A stretch of 5,073 nucleotides of DNA, taken from NCBI GenBank assembly GCA_015228995.1, contig JADGCM010000125.1, positions 1-5,073 on the forward strand, written 5' to 3'. Below the pieces are notes generated by a model, which worked only from the letters and a program-made list of their open reading frames with translations, was not told the DNA's origin and did not search any database. The translations under genes and the position numbers were made by a program. This DNA is from Magnetococcales bacterium. GTDB lineage: Bacteria > Pseudomonadota > Magnetococcia > Magnetococcales > JADGCH01. The first letter of the stretch is position 1. Every line of letters begins with the position of its first letter. Positions 1-5,073 of this stretch are shown piece after piece.

Positions 1-473
1 TCATGGCGTTAGGCTTGACCCTGGGGGCTGATATCCCATTTTTTCTGTTTGGTCAGACGGCGCAAGTGGCCGGTATTGGCGAACAACTGACCGCATTGCC
101 AGATCAGCCCGAGCAACCGATGGTGTTGGTCTATCCTGGGGTGGTTCTGGCGACGGCGATGGTGTTCCGGCGTTTTCATGAGCGGTTGACAATGACCGAT
201 CAGACCGCTATGCTGCCGCCGGAGTCTGCGCCCGACAACGATCTACAGTTGGCAGCAATGGATCTGGCTCCAGTTTTGGGGATGGCTTGGTGCGCTCTAC
301 AGTCTGTTGACGCCAAGCGGGTATGGATGTCTGGTAGCGGTAGTACGCTGTGTGGTCTGTTTGACAGTGCTGAGTCGGCCGATGCGGCGGCGGCGCGGTT
401 GCGCCGGGATCACCCAGAGTGGTCTGTTTTTTCGGGGACCACCTTCAACCAGCATCCGTTGCGAAATTCATAA
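1..473 (+). CDS. ispE: 4-diphosphocytidyl-2-C-methyl-D-erythritol kinase, C-terminal part (5' truncated by window edge)
   Basis: IspE is a cytoplasmic GHMP-family kinase that phosphorylates the 2-hydroxyl of CDP-methylerythritol with ATP, in the non-mevalonate isoprenoid pathway. The frame is open from the left edge (first whole codon at 3) to TAA at 471-473, giving 156 residues. Full-length members have about 280-300, so roughly the N-terminal 45% with the ATP-binding GHMP motif lies outside. The ATG at 3-5 is an internal Met, not the start. Visible family blocks are LGADIPFFLFGQTAQVAGIG near the left edge, a VYPGV segment, and the third GHMP motif MSGSGSTLCGLF, whose Gly/Ser loop helps shape the active site. 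The ending (PEW...TFNQHPLR) resembles the usual IspE C-terminus. The tRNA-Gln begins 36 bp downstream with no clear promoter between, so it may be co-transcribed. Identity is firm; only completeness is limited. Confidence 0.93.
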   Translation, partial: MALGLTLGADIPFFLFGQTAQVAGIGEQLTALPDQPEQPMVLVYPGVVLATAMVFRRFHERLTMTDQTAMLPPESAPDNDLQLAAMDLAPVLGMAWCALQSVDAKRVWMSGSGSTLCGLFDSAESADAAAARLRRDHPEWSVFSGTTFNQHPLRNS

Positions 474-509
474 CCAGCCGCAGGGCTGTCTCAGGGGTAC
501 TCTCTCAAT

Positions 510-584
510 TGGGCCGTCGCCAAGTGGTAAGGCACCGGATTTTGATTCCGGCATTCCCAGGTTCGAATCCTGGCGGCCCAGCCA
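510..584 (+). tRNA. tRNA-Gln (anticodon UUG), CCA encoded
   Basis: The cloverleaf folds by eye. The acceptor stem TGGGCCG (510-516) pairs with CGGCCCA (574-580), seven pairs. The D stem is GCC/GGC (519-521 with 531-533). The anticodon stem CCGGA/TCCGG (535-539 with 547-551) encloses the loop TTTTGAT (540-546), with anticodon TTG at 542-544. The variable loop is CATTC (552-556). The T stem CCAGG/CCTGG (557-561 with 569-573) encloses TTCGAAT. G581 is the discriminator and CCA is encoded at 582-584. A UUG anticodon decodes CAA and, by wobble, CAG. Starting with U1-A72 rather than G1-C72 is characteristic of bacterial glutamine tRNA. It sits between ispE and prs, and only 25 bp separate its CCA from the preferred prs start, so it is probably cut out of a shared transcript. 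Confidence 0.97.
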
Positions 585-609
585 ATTCATTATGGGGTTA
601 AATCGTCTT

Positions 610-1557
610 ATGCGACCCAATCAAACGATGAAAATTTTTTCTGGTACCGCTAACCCTGAGTTGGCAAAACGGATTGCCGGATACCTATTGGCAGCTGTGA
701 GCGGGGCAACGGTGCGACGCTTTGCCGATGGTGAAATATTTATTCAAATCGATGAGAACGTGCGCGGTTATGACGTTTTTGTCATTCAACCGGTATCACC
801 ACCAGCCAACGACCACCTTATGGAGCTACTGATCATGGTGGATGCCTTGCGTCGTGCCTCAGCGGGACGGATTACGGCGGTTATTCCTTACTATGGCTAT
901 AGTCGTCAGGATCGCAAAGAGGCGGGGCGTACTCCGATCACGGCCAAGCTGGTGGCAGACTTGCTCAACGCTGCCGGTGTGCAGCGGGTGCTCACCATGG
1001 ATCTCCATGCTGGTCAGATTCAAGGCTTTTTTAACATGCCAGTGGACAACATCTATGCCACGCCAGTACTGATGGAGGTGTTGCGCACCCGTAACACCGA
1101 GCAGATGGTGGTGGTTTCTCCCGATGTGGGGGGGGTGGTACGGGCTCGTTCTTATGCCAAGAGGCTCAACGTCGATTTGGCCATCATCGATAAACGGCGG
1201 TTAGGTCCGAATCAATCCGAGGTGTTACATATCATTGGCGATATTTCCGGTAAAAATTGTCTAATCGTCGACGATATGGTCGATACAGCTGGTACTTTGG
1301 TCAAGGCGTCGGACGCATTGTTGGCGCGTGGGGCGCGCTCGGTAACCGGTGTCTGCACCCATCCGGTGTTGTCTGGCCCGGCTGTGGAACGGATTACTCA
1401 TTCTACTTTAGATGAACTGCTGGTAACAGATACCATCCCGCTCTCCGGGCCAGCGGAGCAGTGCTCGAAAATTCGTGTCTTGACGGTCGCCAACCTGCTT
1501 GGAGAGGCGATACGCCGTATTTCAGCGGAAGAATCCGTTAGTTCGTTGTTTGTGTAG
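610..1557 (+). CDS. prs: Ribose-phosphate pyrophosphokinase (PRPP synthetase)
   Basis: Prs transfers pyrophosphate from ATP to ribose-5-phosphate, giving PRPP and AMP; PRPP feeds purine, pyrimidine, NAD, histidine and tryptophan synthesis. From ATG 610 the protein has 315 residues, the same length as the E. coli enzyme. Conserved parts include the FADGE and NENVRG-like N-terminal blocks (38-53), LMELLIMVDALRRASAGRIT (70-89), GYSRQDR (96-102), the PRPP synthetase signature DLHAGQIQGFF (131-141) with His133, KRR (195-197) with the catalytic lysine region, and the PRPP-binding loop VDDMVDTAGT (220-229). It ends EAIRRISAEESVSSLF, as in class I enzymes. The start is uncertain: ATGs at 592, 610 and 628 are all in frame and none has a good ribosome binding site. 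I chose 610 because of family length; a weak GGGG lies at 594-597. The open frame extends upstream through the tRNA, but that part is not coding. The next gene starts 7 bp after the stop. Confidence 0.95.
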   Translation: MRPNQTMKIFSGTANPELAKRIAGYLLAAVSGATVRRFADGEIFIQIDENVRGYDVFVIQPVSPPANDHLMELLIMVDALRRASAGRITAVIPYYGYSRQDRKEAGRTPITAKLVADLLNAAGVQRVLTMDLHAGQIQGFFNMPVDNIYATPVLMEVLRTRNTEQMVVVSPDVGGVVRARSYAKRLNVDLAIIDKRRLGPNQSEVLHIIGDISGKNCLIVDDMVDTAGTLVKASDALLARGARSVTGVCTHPVLSGPAVERITHSTLDELLVTDTIPLSGPAEQCSKIRVLTVANLLGEAIRRISAEESVSSLFV

Positions 1558-1564
1558 TACTGAA

Positions 1565-2200
1565 ATGCACTACACCAACAAGGCCGATTTGATCCGCGAC
1601 CGTGGACGTAACGGTGGTCTAGCCGATGCTGACCTAGGGTTTCTTAACTTGTCCGGTATCGACTTATCACACGAAAATCTGTCTGGGACGGTCTTTTCTG
1701 GCGCTATCCTGCGCGATGTTATCTTTGACCATAGCACTCTGCGGGCAGTTTTTGTCCAGGATGCTGATTTTTCCGGGGCTAGTTTCGTCGGCGTTGATAT
1801 GGAAGGGGCTTTTTTTCAACGGGTGCTGCTGCACCGGTGTCGGTTTGTCCAATCTGATTTGCGCCACGTTCACTTGCTGCTGTGCCAATTACAAGAAAGT
1901 CAGTTGCTACGCAGCGATATGACCGAGGCGCAATTGTTGGGGAGTGATCTGAGTGAGGCCCTGTTGCAAGATGTGGTATTGAGCAACGCTGTCTTACGTG
2001 AAGCGGTGTTGACCTTAACCCGCTTTGAACGATGTGATTTGCGTCGGGTCGATCTCCGCAAAACCAATTTACACGATGCGAGCTACCACCAAGTATTGAC
2101 CGAAGGGGCCCTGTTTTACGGTAAGCCCCCCAAGGATGTTGCTGTCGATACGGAAACGCGTGATTGGCAAGCGCAATTGGTCACATTCGATGGTGAATGA
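1565..2200 (+). CDS. Pentapeptide-repeat protein (right-handed quadrilateral beta-helix), function unknown
   Basis: This 211-residue protein is almost wholly pentapeptide repeat. Thirty-one pentads run without interruption across residues 20-174, with Leu, Phe or Met at nearly every central position (L24, L29, L34 ... L164, L169, Y174) and mainly Ala, Val, Ser, Cys or Thr two residues earlier. By family structure this predicts a rod of about 7-8 square coils. A short N-terminal cap (1-19) and a non-repeat, acidic C-terminal tail (about 185-211) flank it. No signal peptide or membrane segment is seen, so it is probably cytoplasmic. The length is close to Qnr/MfpA-type gyrase-protecting proteins, but the loops that interrupt Qnr are absent, so that role is not supported. 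ATG 1565 lies 7 bp after the prs stop and lacks a Shine-Dalgarno, which suggests coupling to prs; an alternative TTG at 1499 would overlap prs by 59 bp and is unlikely. No function can be assigned from sequence. Confidence 0.88.
   Translation: MHYTNKADLIRDRGRNGGLADADLGFLNLSGIDLSHENLSGTVFSGAILRDVIFDHSTLRAVFVQDADFSGASFVGVDMEGAFFQRVLLHRCRFVQSDLRHVHLLLCQLQESQLLRSDMTEAQLLGSDLSEALLQDVVLSNAVLREAVLTLTRFERCDLRRVDLRKTNLHDASYHQVLTEGALFYGKPPKDVAVDTETRDWQAQLVTFDGE
1622..2086 (+). repeat. 31 tandem pentapeptide units (15-bp coding periodicity)
   Basis: The region encodes 31 consecutive five-residue units of the A(D/N)Lxx type, for example GADFSG-like VQDADFSGAS, SDLSEALLQD and CDLRRVDLRK. The repeat is clear in protein but diverged in DNA: neighbouring 15-base units are not near-identical, so it is an old protein-fold repeat rather than a recent tandem expansion. 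Confidence 0.88.
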
Positions 2201-2435
2201 GTCCGATTCAGACTCAGAATTAGATCGGCTGCAACGACAGCTGCTTTTCTTGGCGGATCGGCGTTCGACACGGGAAATGGAACTGCTGCTACAGCGTTTT
2301 CTGGCGTCACAGCGACCACTTCTAAACATTGACCATTGCCGTTACCTCATCCAGTTATTACAATGCACAGACGCCGATTTGTTAGACCGAATTGGTACCA
2401 GCGGAGATCATGAGCGGGGAGATATAAGACAATGA
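2190..2435 (+). CDS. sdhE: Divergent SdhE-like (DUF339/Sdh5 family) FAD assembly factor
   Basis: The 81-residue product resembles SdhE, a small helical cytoplasmic protein that promotes covalent FAD attachment to the succinate dehydrogenase flavoprotein. The match is to the family pattern: basic RLQRQLLFLADRR, then STREMELLLQRFL (26-38), an amphipathic stretch ending LIQLLQC (53-59), then DADLLDRI (61-68) where the family has DxDLxxW. Two key features differ. The family's RGxxE motif reads RSTRE (25-29), with Ser26 in place of the Gly, and the terminal Trp is Arg67. The N-terminus is acidic and Ser-rich (NESDSDSE). ATG 2190 gives the usual family length and overlaps the preceding gene by 11 bp; an upstream ATG at 2136 would add 18 residues. 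There is no clear ribosome binding site, so coupling is likely. Its TGA overlaps the adk start (ATGA). Family membership is likely but not certain, and normal flavinylation activity is in doubt. Confidence 0.7.
   Translation: MVNESDSDSELDRLQRQLLFLADRRSTREMELLLQRFLASQRPLLNIDHCRYLIQLLQCTDADLLDRIGTSGDHERGDIRQ
2416..2421 (+). promoter_or_regulatory. Ribosome binding site of adk
   Basis: GGGGAG lies 10 bases before the adk ATG at 2432, inside the 3' end of the sdhE-like gene. It supports the 2432 start even though that ATG overlaps the preceding stop codon (ATGA, 2432-2435), an arrangement that usually couples translation of the two genes. Confidence 0.6.
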
Positions 2436-3073
2436 AATTGCTTTTTATGGGGCCTCCTGGTGCGGGCAAGGGGACGCAGGCGCGCCGGATCGCGGAGAAA
2501 TATGGTATTCCACAGCTTTCTACCGGCGATATGTTGCGCGCCGCCGTCAAGGAGGGTAGCGATATCGGTTTGAAGGCCAAGGCGGTCATGGAGAGCGGTG
2601 GGTTGGTGTCAGATGAGATCGTCATCGGTATTATTGCCGATCGTACCTTGGCGGCCGATTGTGCCGGTGGCTTTTTGCTGGATGGCTTTCCACGTACGGT
2701 GGCCCAGGCTGAGGCGCTGGACCGCATGTTGGCTGAGCGGCGGCACGCTATCGACCATGTTATTGACTTGGCTGCCGATAGTGAGGCTTTGGTGCGGCGT
2801 ATCACCGGCAGGAGCAGCTGTGCTGGTTGCGGTGAGGGCTACCACAATGAGTTTAAGAAACCGACTCATGTCGGGGTGTGTGACAAGTGTGGTGGACAGC
2901 TGACGCAGCGCGCTGATGACAACGAGGAGACGGTGCGCAACCGTCTAGATGCCTATCAACGGCAAACGGCACCCTTGATTGACTACTACCGCCGCCAGGG
3001 TAATCTGAAAGATGTGGATGGTATGTTGCCAATGGACGAGGTTTTTGACGCGATTTGCGCTATTCTAGATTAG
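2432..3073 (+). CDS. adk: Adenylate kinase, long form with Cys4 zinc-type LID
   Basis: Adk catalyses ATP + AMP to 2 ADP in the cytoplasm and sets the adenylate energy charge. The 213-residue product has the P-loop GPPGAGKGT (7-15), the AMP-binding STGDMLR (30-36), DGFPRT (84-89) with Arg88, and a long LID domain (about 122-160). The LID carries Cys130-x2-Cys133 and Cys150-x2-Cys153, the spacing of a structural zinc site. Many gammaproteobacterial enzymes such as E. coli Adk have a metal-free LID instead. The following RADDNEETVRNRL and QTAPLIDYY blocks are the usual C-terminal family motifs. Length is normal for the long form. The start is fixed by homology at MKLLFMGPPG and by GGGGAG upstream. 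It overlaps the sdhE-like gene by 4 bp, and hppA follows after 43 bp. In this operon it would recycle AMP made by Prs. Identity is certain; zinc binding is inferred from the cysteines. Confidence 0.98.
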   Translation: MKLLFMGPPGAGKGTQARRIAEKYGIPQLSTGDMLRAAVKEGSDIGLKAKAVMESGGLVSDEIVIGIIADRTLAADCAGGFLLDGFPRTVAQAEALDRMLAERRHAIDHVIDLAADSEALVRRITGRSSCAGCGEGYHNEFKKPTHVGVCDKCGGQLTQRADDNEETVRNRLDAYQRQTAPLIDYYRRQGNLKDVDGMLPMDEVFDAICAILD

Positions 3074-3105
3074 GACGAGTTTGGGACAATAATTTGCAGA
3101 GGCAT

Positions 3106-3111
3106 GGAGAG
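3106..3111 (+). promoter_or_regulatory. Ribosome binding site of hppA
   Basis: GGAGAG lies five bases before ATG 3117. It is the best Shine-Dalgarno in the window and favours 3117 over the in-frame ATG at 3126. The 43-bp adk-hppA gap shows no hairpin followed by a T-run, so no terminator is seen between the two genes. Confidence 0.7.
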
Positions 3112-3116
3112 ACGTT

Positions 3117-5073
3117 ATGGTGACGATGAGTAGTGGCGCATTGAACCTCTCGATCCTATGCGGAATGGGGGCCGTTGCTTGGGCCTTCATGAACCGCAAA
3201 TGGATTTTGGGACTAGATGCCGGTGACGAGAGGATGCAGGCGATTGCCGGTGCCGTCGAAGAGGGGGCTATGGCCTACATGAAACGGCAATATACCACCA
3301 TTGGTTATGTGGGCGCCGTGCTGTTCGTGTTAATAGGCATGGGGCTGGATGTCGCGACGGCGGTCGGTTTTGCCCTGGGCGCCGCTTTATCTGCGGCAGC
3401 GGGCTTTTTTGGCATGAGCATATCCGTTAAGGCTAATGTGCGGACCGCCCAAGCCGCTAAGGAGGGGTTGAATAATGCCCTGCAGGTGGCGTTTCGTGGT
3501 GGCGCTGTCACCGGCATGCTAGTGGTGGGGCTTGGCTTGTTGGGGGTGGCGATCTTCTTTGCCTTTCTGGTCAAGGGGGCGGGGGATAACCTGAGTGTGG
3601 TGCTCAAGCCTTTGGTGGGCTTGGCCTTCGGTGGTTCACTGATCTCCATTTTTGCCCGTCTGGGGGGTGGTATCTTCACCAAAGGGGCCGATGTTGGCGC
3701 TGACCTCGTCGGTAAAGTCGAAGCCGGTATTCCCGAAGATGACCCGCGTAACCCGGCGGTGATCGCCGATAATGTCGGTGACAACGTTGGTGACTGCGCC
3801 GGTATGGCGGCTGACCTGTTCGAGACCTACGCGGTGACGGTTGTGGCGTCGATTCTGCTGGGTGCCCTGACCCTGCCGAAGTTCGGTAACGCGCTGGTCT
3901 ATCCGCTCCTGTTGGGAGGGGTTTCTATCTTAGCTTCTATTGCTGGGGTTTATTTCGTTAAGGCTGAGCCGGGGCAGAAGATCATGAATGCCTTGTACAA
4001 AGGCCTGATTGCCTCTGGTGTCATTTCGGCAGTACTCTTTTATCCGGTCACCAGCTGGCTGATGGCTGGTAACGGCTCTTATTCGATCGGCGCCATTTAT
4101 GGTTCCGCTCTGATTGGTCTTGTTTTGACTGCGGCGATGGTCATTATCACCGAGTACTACACCGCGACCGAGTACGCTCCTGTGCGTGCCATTGCTAAGG
4201 CTTCTGAAACCGGACATGGTACCAACGTTATCGCCGGTCTTGGCGTGTCAATGAAGGCGACGGCGGCGCCGGTTATTGCTGTTTGTGTAGCGATTCTCCT
4301 CTCCCATAATTTGGCTGGTTTATACGGCATTGCGGTCGCAGCGACGGCGATGCTCTCCATGACCGGTATTATTGTGGCGCTGGATGCTTACGGGCCGATC
4401 ACCGACAACGCCGGTGGTATTGCCGAGATGGCCGAAATGCCGAAGGAGATCCGCGACATCACCGATCCGTTGGATGCGGTGGGGAATACCACTAAGGCAG
4501 TGACCAAGGGCTATGCCATTGGTTCCGCTGGTTTGGCGGCGTTGGTGCTGTTTGCTGACTACACCCACGAGTTGGCTCATTTCTCCAAGATCCCGATTTC
4601 GTTTGATCTGTCGAGCCACATGGTGATTGTTGGGCTGTTTATTGGTGGGCTGCTGCCTTACCTGTTTGCCTCAATGGGAATGGAAGCGGTTGGGCGTGCT
4701 GCTGGTAGTGTTGTGATTGAAGTACGGCGTCAATTCCGCGAGATTCCAGGTATCATGGAAGGGACGGCTAAGCCTGATTACTCACGGGCGGTGGATATGT
4801 TGACCAAGGCTGCTATCAGCGAAATGATTGTGCCGTCGCTGCTGCCGGTGGTGGTGCCGTTGTTGGTGGGCTTGATACTTGGTCCCCAAGCGCTGGGAGG
4901 AGTTCTGATGGGGACCATTATTACCGGTATCTTTGTCGCTATTTCGATGACGACTGGTGGGGGTGCTTGGGATAACGCCAAGAAGTATATTGAGGAAGGC
5001 AATCACGGTGGTAAAGGTTCTGATGCCCATAAAGCGGCGGTGACCGGTGACACGGTGGGCGACCCCTACAAAG
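3117..5073 (+). CDS. hppA: Membrane-bound H+-translocating pyrophosphatase, K+-independent type (3' truncated by window edge)
   Basis: HppA is an integral membrane pump that couples hydrolysis of cytoplasmic pyrophosphate to ion export. I translated the frame by eye from ATG 3117 to the edge: 652 residues with no stop or frameshift. Family members have about 660-720, so only a short C-terminal helix region is missing. Catalytic blocks are present: DVGADLVGKVE (192-202, the Dx7KxE motif), DNVGDNVGDCAGM (218-230), DAYGPITDNAGG (423-434), and the C-terminal cluster WDNAKKYIEEG (618-628) with GDTVGDPYK (644-652). Many hydrophobic helices separate them, fitting the family's usual 16. The subtype-deciding positions read GNTTKAVTKG: Lys460 and Thr463 mark K+-independent pumps (K+-dependent ones have Ala and Gly). 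Known K+-independent members pump H+, so proton pumping is inferred. It closely resembles alphaproteobacterial sequences such as Rhodospirillum. A strong ribosome binding site precedes it. Confidence 0.97.
   Translation, partial: MVTMSSGALNLSILCGMGAVAWAFMNRKWILGLDAGDERMQAIAGAVEEGAMAYMKRQYTTIGYVGAVLFVLIGMGLDVATAVGFALGAALSAAAGFFGMSISVKANVRTAQAAKEGLNNALQVAFRGGAVTGMLVVGLGLLGVAIFFAFLVKGAGDNLSVVLKPLVGLAFGGSLISIFARLGGGIFTKGADVGADLVGKVEAGIPEDDPRNPAVIADNVGDNVGDCAGMAADLFETYAVTVVASILLGALTLPKFGNALVYPLLLGGVSILASIAGVYFVKAEPGQKIMNALYKGLIASGVISAVLFYPVTSWLMAGNGSYSIGAIYGSALIGLVLTAAMVIITEYYTATEYAPVRAIAKASETGHGTNVIAGLGVSMKATAAPVIAVCVAILLSHNLAGLYGIAVAATAMLSMTGIIVALDAYGPITDNAGGIAEMAEMPKEIRDITDPLDAVGNTTKAVTKGYAIGSAGLAALVLFADYTHELAHFSKIPISFDLSSHMVIVGLFIGGLLPYLFASMGMEAVGRAAGSVVIEVRRQFREIPGIMEGTAKPDYSRAVDMLTKAAISEMIVPSLLPVVVPLLVGLILGPQALGGVLMGTIITGIFVAISMTTGGGAWDNAKKYIEEGNHGGKGSDAHKAAVTGDTVGDPYK

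Noticed and set aside
475..488. Small hairpin CAGCC-GCAG-GGCTG just after the ispE stop, considered as a terminator
   Set aside because: The stem has only five pairs and no T-run follows it, so it does not meet the pattern of an intrinsic terminator.
510..584. tRNA-Gln as an integration site of a genomic island
   Set aside because: No integrase, no duplicated tRNA 3' end and no change in composition on either side; flanking genes are core housekeeping genes.
307..609. Upstream extension of the prs open frame to residue-level start at 307
   Set aside because: This stretch overlaps ispE in another frame and runs through the whole tRNA-Gln. Its translation has no Prs-like content; homology begins at about 610-628.
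1565..2200. Qnr- or MfpA-type quinolone resistance protein
   Set aside because: Length and fold are similar, but the repeat is uninterrupted and lacks the loops of Qnr proteins, and the operon context is metabolic. The resemblance is to the fold only.
2347..2805. 152-codon open frame on the minus strand
   Set aside because: Antisense to the end of the sdhE-like gene and the first half of adk, with no recognisable motif or ribosome binding site; a shadow of strongly coding sequence.
3045..3071. Possible sigma70 promoter for hppA: TTGACG (3045-3050) and TAGATT (3066-3071)
   Set aside because: The -35 box is good (5 of 6), but the -10 matches only 4 of 6 and the spacer is 15 bases, within adk coding sequence where chance matches are common. 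Start-site mapping would be needed to accept it.
3305..3784. 159-codon open frame on the minus strand, rich in Ala, Pro, Thr and Ser
   Set aside because: It lies wholly antisense to the conserved hppA coding sequence; its skewed composition is what results from reading Gly/Ala/Val-rich membrane codons in reverse. No recognisable domain.

Overview
The window looks like a housekeeping stretch of a proteobacterial chromosome of moderate GC content. All genes lie on the + strand and are tightly packed, and no mobile element, CRISPR array or integrase is visible. Order: the 3' end of ispE (isoprenoid precursor kinase), tRNA-Gln(UUG), prs (PRPP synthetase), a 211-residue pentapeptide-repeat protein, a divergent sdhE-like gene, adk (adenylate kinase with a four-cysteine zinc LID), and hppA (membrane H+-pyrophosphatase), which runs off the right edge.

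The ispE - tRNA-Gln - prs order is a familiar proteobacterial arrangement. The usual continuation with rplY and pth is absent here. The Cys4 LID of Adk, the 'TREME' block of the SdhE-like protein and an HppA that reads very like alphaproteobacterial enzymes suggest an alphaproteobacterium or a deep lineage nearby (for example Magnetococcia) rather than a typical enteric-type gammaproteobacterium. This placement is inferred from motif resemblance and is of low confidence.

Layout: 1-473 ispE; 474-509 short spacer with no clear promoter or terminator; 510-584 tRNA-Gln; 610-1557 prs; a 7-bp gap; 1565-2200 pentapeptide protein; 2190-2435 sdhE-like, overlapping the previous gene by 11 bp; 2432-3073 adk, overlapping by 4 bp (ATGA); a 43-bp gap with a good ribosome binding site; 3117-5073 hppA. 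No intergenic gap exceeds about 45 bases apart from the tRNA region, so there is no long gene-free stretch. From prs through adk the spacing strongly suggests one transcript with translational coupling; hppA may share it.

Biochemically the genes form a coherent set. Prs turns ATP and ribose-5-phosphate into PRPP and AMP; PRPP-using reactions release pyrophosphate; Adk recycles AMP to ADP; HppA uses pyrophosphate to pump protons. The two least explained members are the nearly perfect 31-pentad beta-helix protein and the small SdhE-like protein whose RGxxE motif reads RSxxE. They lie between the two AMP-handling enzymes and are the parts most worth a second look.
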